A model generated the notes under the pieces. That model did not search any database. It was not told the DNA's origin and saw only the letters and a list, made by a program, of their open reading frames with translations. A DNA stretch of 64,000 nt from JADLGL01 sp963732865. Lineage in GTDB: Bacteria > Pseudomonadota > Alphaproteobacteria > Rhizobiales > Kaistiaceae. How positions within the stretch are numbered: position 1 is the stretch's first letter; every line of letters starts with the position of its first letter. This document shows, piece after piece, positions 45,176 to 52,507 of this stretch. Both the position numbers and the translations under genes were made by a program. The stretch lies in assembly GCA_963732865.1 (NCBI GenBank), contig CAVTBC010000004.1:1-64000 (forward strand). The letters run 5' to 3'.

Positions 45176-46468
45176 CTAGCCGCCTGCGGGTAGGTATTGC
45201 AGTACGGTCGCCTCCGTCGTCACCCCATAGCTATTACCCCAAGAGTTGCGGACGTAAGTGGCAATGGCGGCAATCTCATGGGCGTTGAGCTGGCCAAGGA
45301 AAGGCGGCATGCCATGGCTCGCATTGCCTTCCAGAATCTGGCTGATGATGTGGCCGCTTACGGCGACAAAATCGTTGCCGTCCAATTTGGGGCCGACGAG
45401 GCCTTGACCCTGCGCGCCGTGACAGCCGGCACAATTGCGCTGAAATAACGGCTGGCCATCTGCCATGAGCGCCGCGAGTTGCACCGCATCAGATTCCGCC
45501 TGCGCGGCCCCTGCCGGCGCTGCGGCTTCCGGGGCCGGGCCGAGGTTGATCTTGTGGACGTAAGTGACGACGGTTGGATCGGCATTGCGGATGGTACCGA
45601 CGACGTAGCCGTCAGTGCCGATCTGGGCGATGCCGGTCGAAGCGGTGAAGCCGTCCGCGATCTTGGTGACATGGCCGTTGTCGCCATCGATGGTGATCAG
45701 GTCGATCTGATGACCGGCGTTCTCGGCGACATAGAGGCCGGTGCCGTCCTCGGTGGTCCGCATGCCATCCGGCCGATTGATCGGCGTGTCGAGATTAATC
45801 TGCGTGAATGCGGTCACCTTGTTGGCCGCATCGACGTCGATACGCCAGATCGTGCTGGCGCGAACGTCGTTGACATAAATCGCGCCGTTGAGGATGGCGA
45901 TGCCGTCAACGCCGGAGATCGCGGTGCTCTGGATCAGCGTCTGGAGGGTCATGTTGCCGCGACGGTCCGGCGCCAGATAGAGCACGCGGCCGTTGGTGGT
46001 GTCGGTGACATACAGCGTGCCGTCATCGCCGATGGCAAAGTCGTTGCAGGTGCCGCCGCCCGGGAAGTCATACGCTCCGGTCGGAACCGCCGGCGAAGCC
46101 GACGACAGCTGATAGGTCACCACCGCCGAATTCGGCGCGTTGGTGGCGCACATATAGGCGGTGTCGTCCTTGGCGAAGACGCCGAAGGTCTGAACCAGAC
46201 CGGTAACCCACTGGGTCGCCTGATCCTGGCCGGGCATCCAACGGAAGATGGTGCCGGCCGTGGTGCCGATGATCAGGCCGCCGTCCGGCGTCGCCGCAAT
46301 GCTCTCCGGTTGCAAACCGGGGGCAAGCGCAATGTCGCCGGGCTGCGGTTCCGGCGCGGGCGTCGGCGTCGGCGCCGGCTGCGCTCCCGCGCTGCCGGCA
46401 ATAGCGAATGCCAAAGCAATGGTGCTGCCAGCGGCCGCAAGGCGGCCGATCAATCCACTGAGCTTCAT
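45176..46468 (-). CDS. exported beta-propeller protein fused to cytochrome c
   Basis: This 430-residue protein has a signal peptide (MKLSGLIGRLAAAG... to GSAGAQ, residue 30) and a Pro-rich linker. A six-bladed SMP-30/NHL-like beta-propeller (about 45-315) follows, with repeated DGTLYVTDTTNGRV-like strands. A C-terminal cytochrome c domain carries CAGCH (about residue 345) and the Met ligand in HGMPPF. Such fusions often pass electrons from an oxidised substrate at the propeller to the heme. No PQQ-binding tryptophan motifs are evident, so the substrate is unknown. ATG 46468 has AGGAACGGG upstream. Confidence 0.82.
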   Translation of the reverse strand: MKLSGLIGRLAAAGSTIALAFAIAGSAGAQPAPTPTPAPEPQPGDIALAPGLQPESIAATPDGGLIIGTTAGTIFRWMPGQDQATQWVTGLVQTFGVFAKDDTAYMCATNAPNSAVVTYQLSSASPAVPTGAYDFPGGGTCNDFAIGDDGTLYVTDTTNGRVLYLAPDRRGNMTLQTLIQSTAISGVDGIAILNGAIYVNDVRASTIWRIDVDAANKVTAFTQINLDTPINRPDGMRTTEDGTGLYVAENAGHQIDLITIDGDNGHVTKIADGFTASTGIAQIGTDGYVVGTIRNADPTVVTYVHKINLGPAPEAAAPAGAAQAESDAVQLAALMADGQPLFQRNCAGCHGAQGQGLVGPKLDGNDFVAVSGHIISQILEGNASHGMPPFLGQLNAHEIAAIATYVRNSWGNSYGVTTEATVLQYLPAGG

Positions 46469-46699
46469 GTCCCGTTCCTCCCGGCAGGTTGTCCGCATTA
46501 TGCGCGGCGCGACGTCCCCTGGATGTCGATGACTGCCATCTCGAACCGCATCCGGCGCCGATACTCTGCCGAATTGGACGGTTTGTATTCTCAAATTAAT
46601 GCGCATGGGACGGGCGGGCTTGCCCCGGCCTGAAGGCCGCGATGGAGACCTCGGGCGGGTCACTGTCGCTGCGGCCTAGGACACTGCACGGCCTGACTG

Positions 46700-46740
46700 C
46701 CCCAAAAGAAAACGGCAGGCCGGAGTACGGCCTGCCGTTG
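46700..46740 (-). terminator. rho-independent terminator of the DegP-type gene
   Basis: AACGGCAGGCCG (46711-46722) pairs with CGGCCTGCCGTT (46728-46739) around GAGTA. On the minus strand the stem is followed by TTTTCTTTTG, so it ends the protease transcript 25 bp past its stop. Confidence 0.85.
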
Positions 46741-46764
46741 TCGGGATAGCATCCCGCTCGCGCG

Positions 46765-48255
46765 TCAATGCACGGTATTGGTTTGGTTGACCCAGGTGTT
46801 GACTGCCACGAAGAGTACGCTGCCGTTTCGCTGGATCTCGAAAAGCATCGCCGGGTGATTTGCGCTACGGGCGGCGTCGACGGCGGTTTGAAGATCAGTG
46901 AAATTGCCGATCGTCTGATCATCCACCGAGACGAGGACGTCGCCCTGCTGCAGTCCGGCGGCCGCCGCCGTTCCATCGGGGTTTATGCCGATGACGGTAA
47001 TGGCGCCGTTGTTGTCGGTGCCGACTTGGAGGCCGAGGCCAACCTCCGCCGGGGTCGGCGGGGTACTGGCCTGAGCCGTCGCCGTGGTGGTCGTGGGCAT
47101 GGTACCGAGGGTGACGGAGATGTCCATCTGGTGACCACTACGGATGACAGTTAGGTCGACTGTCGTTCCCGGATCAAGGCCACCGATTTGGCGGGAGAAG
47201 TCGTCGGCGTTGCCGACAGCGGCACCGTTGATGGCAGTGATGACATCGCGGGTCTGAATCCCTGCTTGGGCCGCCGGATCGCCGGCAATCGGCTCAGCCA
47301 CAAGGACGCCAGTGGCTTGGTCGAGCCCGAGCAGTCCAGCCAATTGCGTATTGATGCTTTGTATCTGAAGACCGAGCCAGCCGCGGGTGACCGAGCCATG
47401 ATCACGAAGGTCACCGATGATCTTCGCGGCTACATCCGCCGGCACATCGAAAGCAATTCCTATGTTGCCGCCAGTCGATGAATAGATAGCGGTATTGATC
47501 CCGATAACTTGACCGGCAAGGTTGAAGGTGGGGCCGCCCGAATTGCCTTCATTCACGGCCGCGTCGATTTGCATGTAGTCGTCGTAGGCATTGTTGGAGA
47601 TTTGCCTGCCGAGCCCGGAGACGATGCCGGCGGTGACGCTGCCGTAAAGGCCAAGCGGATTGCCCACTGCGATTGCCCAATCGCCAATTTTGGCGGGCGT
47701 GTCGGCGAAGGTGAGATACGGAAACTGCTGGTTCGCATCGACTTTGACCAGCGCGAGATCGGTCACTGGATCAGTGCCGATCAAATGCGCCGGATATTGG
47801 GTGCCATCCTGCAGGATCACGGTGACCGAAGTCGCCCCTTGGACGACGTGGTTGTTGGTGACGATATAGCCATCAGCCGACACAAAGAACCCTGAGCCAA
47901 GGGCCTCGGTCGGCGCGGTTTGCGGGCCCTGGAAGAAGGGCGGTTGCGGCGATCCCTGAGGCATTTGGCCAAATCCTGGATTGCCGCCACCGACGTTGAC
48001 AGGGCTCATGCCTTGCACCCGGATGGCAACGACCGACGGCGTCACCTGGGAGACAAGATCAGCGAAGGTCGGCAATTGCACCGGTTGGTTGATCACCACC
48101 GGTTGGGCGAAGGCGGCGGAGCTCTCTGCAAAAGAGATGGCCGCGAGCGACCCGCCTAGAGCGATGACGATCGCCGTCCCGGCAAGGATGCGCCGTCGCA
48201 CGGATGGCCGGCGGGCAGGGATGAAATCATTCTTGAGGGGCAGATCAGTTTTCAT
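46765..48255 (-). CDS. DegP/HtrA-type periplasmic serine protease
   Basis: This 496-residue protein has an N-terminal signal or anchor (about 22-50), then a trypsin-like domain with His136 (TNNHVV), Asp166 (TDLALVKV) and Ser239 (NEGNSGGP). Two PDZ domains follow: one near 310-390 (AGIQTRDVITAINGAAV) and one at the C-terminus (AGLQQGDVLVSVDDQTI). This is the DegP/DegQ plan for periplasmic quality control. A Gly/Pro/Gln-rich loop (90-115) sits where DegP has its LA loop. ATG 48255 is preceded by AGGTGA. A dyad AATCTT-GTT-AAGATT lies about 105 bp upstream. Confidence 0.9.
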   Translation of the reverse strand: MKTDLPLKNDFIPARRPSVRRRILAGTAIVIALGGSLAAISFAESSAAFAQPVVINQPVQLPTFADLVSQVTPSVVAIRVQGMSPVNVGGGNPGFGQMPQGSPQPPFFQGPQTAPTEALGSGFFVSADGYIVTNNHVVQGATSVTVILQDGTQYPAHLIGTDPVTDLALVKVDANQQFPYLTFADTPAKIGDWAIAVGNPLGLYGSVTAGIVSGLGRQISNNAYDDYMQIDAAVNEGNSGGPTFNLAGQVIGINTAIYSSTGGNIGIAFDVPADVAAKIIGDLRDHGSVTRGWLGLQIQSINTQLAGLLGLDQATGVLVAEPIAGDPAAQAGIQTRDVITAINGAAVGNADDFSRQIGGLDPGTTVDLTVIRSGHQMDISVTLGTMPTTTTATAQASTPPTPAEVGLGLQVGTDNNGAITVIGINPDGTAAAAGLQQGDVLVSVDDQTIGNFTDLQTAVDAARSANHPAMLFEIQRNGSVLFVAVNTWVNQTNTVH

Positions 48256-48673
48256 GACATCACCTGGATGGTTGGATCCGGCCCTGCAAATGTCTCCAGG
48301 ACCAGTTGCCACCCAACGTGCCAGTTCCGACCTTACGGGCCGCTGGCTGTGCGGTTAAATCTTGTTAAGATTCCTCGTCGCCTGAGTGGACGCGGCAACG
48401 CGCGGCCGTCGAAATGGCGAACACGAACGGCCGCCGCCGACGCACTCCCGCGCAGTGATCAAAGACCGTGGTTGCTCCGCGAGTTTCGATGGGCGCGCAG
48501 GCGCAGGCGGCGGCAGGCCGAAGGCTGTCTTTGAGAAGACGGGAGGCCGGTTATCCCTAATCGTTCATAACGCCGCGAAATAGGTTTCAGCTGCTCCCAA
48601 TATATCTGGCAAATTGGCGTTGCGACCACGACTTGGCCGGTTCAGCCTTCAATAGTCGCCGTGTGTAGTCATC
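48256..48673. other. 418-bp intergenic region upstream of the protease
   Basis: No gene is seen. It contains the inverted repeat AATCTT-GTT-AAGATT (48358-48372), overlapping two TTAA boxes six bases apart, probably near the protease promoter. The remaining part up to the small hypothetical gene shows no clear element. Confidence 0.5.
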
Positions 48674-48982
48674 ATGAGTAACAACGCTGACCCAGACAAA
48701 TCCGAGCAAAGGGCGCTGGCCCAGTTGGAGATTGCACGATGCGTCTTCGAGCTCGAATTGGATGATTGGAACAAGACGTTTCTGGCAAATGCCATTGCTT
48801 GCCTTTCCTGCGGACTCTACGATTTGGCCATAACCGACACCAAAATCGCTCGCGTTCCCAGGGAGCTTCGTTCGTCCACTTTCGTCGCCGACCCTCAAGT
48901 CGCGGCCCTCGAGCGCCCACAGCTTGCAGCGTTTCTCGAACAGCTTGTCGAGCATCCACGCCTGCCCTGGCGGGTGGTCTGA
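48674..48982 (+). CDS. small hypothetical protein
   Basis: This 102-residue protein is not recognised. It looks soluble and mostly helical, with ALAQLEIARCVFELELDDWN and AIACLSCGLYDLAITDTKIA, which resemble a helix pair of a tetratricopeptide. It has three cysteines. No clear ribosome site lies before ATG 48674. Codon use is like its neighbours, but with no homologue recognised, the coding call is moderate. The next gene follows on the same strand after 176 bp. Confidence 0.5.
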   Translation: MSNNADPDKSEQRALAQLEIARCVFELELDDWNKTFLANAIACLSCGLYDLAITDTKIARVPRELRSSTFVADPQVAALERPQLAAFLEQLVEHPRLPWRVV

Positions 48983-49158
48983 TGACAGCGCCCGCCATTG
49001 TCGCCGCCCGCTCCCAGCAATAGCCCACCTCCCGAGCGGTCGAGGAAGGCGGATCGCCAGTTTTCATGACAGTGCCGGCGGCCCAAGCCCTTTCAAACAT
49101 TGCGGAACATTAATGTCGCTGTCAGGTCCGCGTAAGCTCGGCTTGGCATCAAATAGCC

Positions 49159-49839
49159 ATGCGACGTCTTCTCCTCTCAACGGCCATCATTGTTGCCTCC
49201 GCAAGCTATGTCGTGGGTCACGATCTAGGCCCGGCCAGCGCAGGCAACCAGCAACTGACCGCCGCGGTGGCGAACCCGCAACAAATCGCGGCCGCGAGCG
49301 CAACCCCACCGCCAGCCAATGATGGTGGACGAACGGCCCTGACCGCCAGCCTGATCGTGCCGACGCGGGGCGGCGAGGCTGACGAGAATTTCGCTCCGCC
49401 TGCGCAAGTCGCGGCGGCGCCCGTCGGCGGCGCGCCGACAAACACTCCGGTCCCGGTCCCGAGACCGACCCTCGCGCCGACGACGCCAACCCCGACGGTT
49501 CAAACGCCGACGCTAACGGCGAACACCATCACTGCGACGCCGGCCGCGACCGGCCAATATGCCGACGGCACGTATACGGGACCTTCGGTCTATGCCGTCT
49601 ACGGACAGGTGCAGGTGCAATTGGTCGTCAGCGGCGGACGCGTGACGGCGGTCAATGTCCTTGACTATCCCAATCACACCAGTCGCTCGCGGCAGATCAG
49701 CGACTACGTTCTGCCCCGCCTGAGAAGCCAGGTAATCCAGAACCAGAGCGCGAGCGTCAGCTTCTATTCTGGCGCGACGCTGACGATCCGCGCCTTCCGC
49801 ACGTCGCTCGCCTCGGCCTTGAACGCCGCCCATACCTGA
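49159..49839 (+). CDS. exported FMN-binding-domain protein
   Basis: This 226-residue protein has a signal peptide (MRRLLLSTAIIVASASYVVG), a long Ala/Pro/Thr linker (about 25-130, with repeated PTPT units) and a C-terminal FMN-binding domain (PF04205). That domain shows YADGTYTGPSVYAVYG, YPNHTSRSRQIS and YSGATLTIRAF. The SGAT motif holds the Thr that carries covalent FMN in NqrC/RnfG-like proteins. It is probably a periplasmic flavoprotein that exchanges electrons; no ApbE flavin transferase is in the window. Its 3' end overlaps the AlpA-like gene on the other strand by 76 bp. Confidence 0.83.
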   Translation: MRRLLLSTAIIVASASYVVGHDLGPASAGNQQLTAAVANPQQIAAASATPPPANDGGRTALTASLIVPTRGGEADENFAPPAQVAAAPVGGAPTNTPVPVPRPTLAPTTPTPTVQTPTLTANTITATPAATGQYADGTYTGPSVYAVYGQVQVQLVVSGGRVTAVNVLDYPNHTSRSRQISDYVLPRLRSQVIQNQSASVSFYSGATLTIRAFRTSLASALNAAHT

Positions 49840-50030
49840 GAAGCGCCCTCGGCCTTCAGCCGTCGCCATTCCTCAACATCCTCGACCGGGTAGCCTTTGA
49901 GCCGCCGGGTGACTTGTACCGAAGGGGGGAAGTCACCATCGCGTTCAAGGCGCCATAAAGTCGTCTTTGATGCGCCGCCGAGCAATTCTTCGCGCACCTG
50001 ACTTCGACCAATAAATGCTTGCATTGGCAT
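49764..50030 (-). CDS. AlpA-family helix-turn-helix regulator
   Basis: This 88-residue protein has the AlpA/excisionase-like core: IGRSQVREELLGGASKTTLWRLERDGDFPPSVQV, RRLKGYPVEDVEEWRRLKAEG. AlpA-type proteins act as transcription factors or excisionases of prophages and genomic islands. AGGAG just before ATG 50030 supports the start. The last 20 residues overlap the FMN gene and may not be conserved. No integrase is nearby, so it is probably a leftover of a mobile element. Confidence 0.75.
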   Translation of the reverse strand: MPMQAFIGRSQVREELLGGASKTTLWRLERDGDFPPSVQVTRRLKGYPVEDVEEWRRLKAEGASQVWAAFKAEASDVRKARIVSVAPE

Positions 50031-50663
50031 GGTCTCCTAGTCCTCCAACGCCGCCTACAATGGGGCGCTCATGGTGGGACTCTGAGGCGTCTTGGGGGGG
50101 CCTGCAACGCACCGACTTGCAAACCGCCGAGCCCGCCCCGCTATTCACACAAGCCACAGGTTTTCCACCGACAAATCACAGGGACGACGCCCTGCGCTAA
50201 GACGGGTTTGGCGTCAGCTCGCCGTCTGGCGGGAGTCCCCGATTGGTCCGGGGAAGATTGTAGGGGGGCGATAAGTCAATTCATCAGGTGTCGTTGCGGT
50301 TGGAAACTCCCAACCCGCCAAACCCGTATTCCAACAGTAAAGACAAGTTTTGAGCCCTGGCCGGATTAGCCGCTTTAGGAGGGGCCCGCTCGATATTCGC
50401 CGTTTGGAATCGGGTTCACCCTCCCACTATCCGCCATTAACAGATGGGCAGGAAAGGGTATCACGGCCATTCCAATCGGCGGACGCCTCCGCCTGTAAAT
50501 GCCAGTAGAAACCGGCCCTCAGGCCCGTCTGACCCAGGCGGCTTTTGGCCCGACCCAGGCAGCTCTCGCGCCAACTCATCCTGCAATTAATTCGGGTTTA
50601 CGCACCAGCACGAAAACCTTTGCTTGTGGTAGGATGGCAGCTGGGGCCAAGGAGGCCCTTCAA
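50031..50663. other. 633-bp stretch without a convincing gene
   Basis: Short frames here do not look coding. A ten-base inverted pair CGGGTTTGGC (50203-50212) and GCCAAACCCG (50317-50326) spans 104 bp, and just inside its right arm GGTTGG...CCAACC forms a small hairpin. Composition is less GC-rich than the neighbours. It may be the remains of the element that brought the AlpA-like gene. Confidence 0.4.
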
Positions 50664-51146
50664 ATGTTGAGACTGAAGAAAATTGCAGCTTCCATCGCCA
50701 TCTTCGGCGTTGGGGCGTCTGCCCCGCTGCCCTCCGTGGCGCAGGGCATCTTTGATATCGGCGCGGTAGGGGGCCTAACTTCGTACGCCCGCGCGGGGCA
50801 GGCCGCCTATCGAAGCGGCGACTACATGACGGCGCTCCGGCTACTGGAACCGATCGCCGAAGCTTGCGGCAGTATCCAGGACAAAGCAGGCATCTCACCC
50901 GAACAACTGCTAGCGGCGGGATGCATCCCTTTCGCAGCCAACTATCTCGGCATGATGTACCAGAGAGGTCTGGGCGTGCCGCAGGACCGTTCCACCGCCC
51001 GAAGTTTCTTTGACCTTTTCACGGAACTCACCGTCGACGGCTCGATAATTGTTTTGAGCCCCGTCGTCATCTACCAAGCAGCCGATGGAGGCGTCGCCGA
51101 CAGCAGCGCGACCCCACCGGGAGGCAGCGCTGCGGCCCCAAAGTAG
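50664..51146 (+). CDS. exported Sel1-like repeat protein
   Basis: This 160-residue protein starts at ATG 50664, with AAGGAGG eight bases before, and has a signal peptide (MLRLKKIAASIAIFGVGASAPLPSVAQG). It has a TPR/Sel1-like part: ARAGQAAYRSGDYMTALRLLEPIAE and AANYLGMMYQRGLGVPQDRSTARSFF, the latter a clear Sel1 repeat. Three cysteines are present and the C-terminus is Ser/Gly/Pro-rich. Sel1 proteins often scaffold protein contacts; no specific role can be given. Confidence 0.7.
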   Translation: MLRLKKIAASIAIFGVGASAPLPSVAQGIFDIGAVGGLTSYARAGQAAYRSGDYMTALRLLEPIAEACGSIQDKAGISPEQLLAAGCIPFAANYLGMMYQRGLGVPQDRSTARSFFDLFTELTVDGSIIVLSPVVIYQAADGGVADSSATPPGGSAAAPK

Positions 51147-51298
51147 CGGCGCAAGGGCTCATGCTAATCCAGCTTTGTCGAAGATAGTCACGCAACCTAG
51201 GCCAAAAATGGCTCCGCTGTGACCTATGTGTGACCGATCGGGTTTTTGGCGATCCGCCGGGTGGCCCAACATATCGACCTAACCCATTGAAAAGGCTT

Positions 51299-51375
51299 TG
51301 GCGCGCCCGGAGAGATTCGAACTCCCGGCCCCCAGATTCGTAGTCTGGTGCTCTATCCAGCTGAGCTACGGGCGC
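51299..51375 (-). tRNA. tRNA-Arg (ACG)
   Basis: On the minus strand GCGCCCG pairs with CGGGCGC in the acceptor arm, the anticodon arm is CCAGA-CTACGAA-TCTGG with anticodon ACG, the T loop is TTCGAAT, and the 3' CCA is encoded. ACG would be read as ICG after TadA editing. Confidence 0.97.
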
Positions 51376-51604
51376 CTGCCGCAGGAGCGCTGAGCGCCGC
51401 CCGCATGGCTGCGGCATAGCTACTGGCTGCTTTGCCTCAATGCAAGGATCAGGAATTGGCGCGGCGCCCCGATGGCGCGGCATGATGGCCAACGGCCTAC
51501 AACTCAGCCACGCCTTGAGGCACAATGGGCACCGTCCCGCCACGTGTGGACGGTGACCCCGCCATCCCGCCTCGGCCGACGGTCGATGGAACGCCCGCAA
51601 GGCC

Positions 51605-52303
51605 ATGAGCAGCGACAGCGACGATCCCCTCTTGGACGACGACCTTCCGCCCGGCGCGCTCGACGCCAGCCTGGCTGACCGCGTCTATTGGGGCCTCCTG
51701 ATCCTCCTGCAGGGCGCGATGGCGATCGAGCTCGCGATCCTCTTGATCGAGCGGCAATGGCTCAACGCCTTCCTGGTGCTGTGCATCATGGCGCTGATCA
51801 TCGCCCCTGCGGTTCTGGCGCCGCGGCTACATGTCCGCATTCCGGCCGAGTTTCAGCTCCTCGCCGTGATCTTCGTCTTCGCCACTTTGTTCCTCGGCGA
51901 GACGCTCAACTATTATGACCGCTTCGACTGGTGGGACACCGCCCTGCACGGCTTCTCGGGCCTGTTGCTGGGCGTTTTCGGCTTCCTGCTCGTTTACGTG
52001 CTCAACGAGAACCGCTCCGTCGACATGACGCTGCGACCCGGATTCCTCGCCCTTTTCGCGTTCCTCTTCGCCGTGTCGTTCGGCACGCTATGGGAAATCT
52101 TCGAGTTCGCGATGGATCAGCTGTTCGGCCTGACGATGCAGAACAACAGCCTCGCCGACACGATGTGGGATCTCATTGCGGACGCGATTGCGGCGGCGGC
52201 GACCAGTGCCCTTGCCTGGTGGTATCTGCGCCGCCGCGAGCAATTCTTCATCGAGCGCTGGGTGCACAAATTCGTCGTGCGCAACCCGCGCTTCTTCCGC
52301 TGA
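51605..52303 (+). CDS. DUF2238 membrane protein
   Basis: This 232-residue protein has six to seven predicted membrane segments after an acidic N-terminus. The motif FDWWDTALHGFSGLLLG and FGTLWEIFEFAMDQLFG are the conserved marks of DUF2238 (YjdF-like). LADTMWDLIADAIAAA precedes the last helix. The function of this family is unknown. It is preceded by no clear ribosome site. Confidence 0.85.
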   Translation: MSSDSDDPLLDDDLPPGALDASLADRVYWGLLILLQGAMAIELAILLIERQWLNAFLVLCIMALIIAPAVLAPRLHVRIPAEFQLLAVIFVFATLFLGETLNYYDRFDWWDTALHGFSGLLLGVFGFLLVYVLNENRSVDMTLRPGFLALFAFLFAVSFGTLWEIFEFAMDQLFGLTMQNNSLADTMWDLIADAIAAAATSALAWWYLRRREQFFIERWVHKFVVRNPRFFR

Positions 52304-52325
52304 TCGGCCCGCGACGGACCGGCGT

Positions 52326-52421
52326 TCAGTGCGGCCTACGGCTGACCCAGCCAAGCAGGACCGAGAAGAAGGCGAAAACCGCCACGACGACGATCGTAAC
52401 AACCAATGACTGCGTCGGCAT
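52326..52421 (-). CDS. 31-residue single-helix membrane protein
   Basis: Read directly: the protein starts MPTQSLVVTIVVVAVFAFF and continues SVLLGWVSRRPH. It is nearly all one membrane helix with two Arg at the inside end. GGGAGA lies seven bases before the ATG at 52421. It lies 86 bp downstream of copA in the same direction. Small MPTQ-starting membrane proteins like this are common in Alphaproteobacteria, but the role is unknown. Confidence 0.6.
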   Translation of the reverse strand: MPTQSLVVTIVVVAVFAFFSVLLGWVSRRPH

Positions 52422-52507
52422 TGTCTGTCTCCCAACTGAATGATGTTGGAATTTTGCGCAGCGCACCACCGCCGTCGTTGATCGAAATCAAGTCCGGCCG
52501 CGCAGCC

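Noticed and set aside
45479..46633. Plus-strand frame of 384 codons
   Set aside because: It is antisense to the propeller-cytochrome gene, whose heme motif and signal peptide are clear.
50019..50369. Overlapping short frames downstream of the AlpA-like gene start
   Set aside because: None has a ribosome site or protein-like composition, and they overlap each other in several frames.
51472..51678. Short plus-strand frame before the DUF2238 gene
   Set aside because: It is Arg-rich, overlaps the DUF2238 gene and looks like a GC-rich shadow frame.
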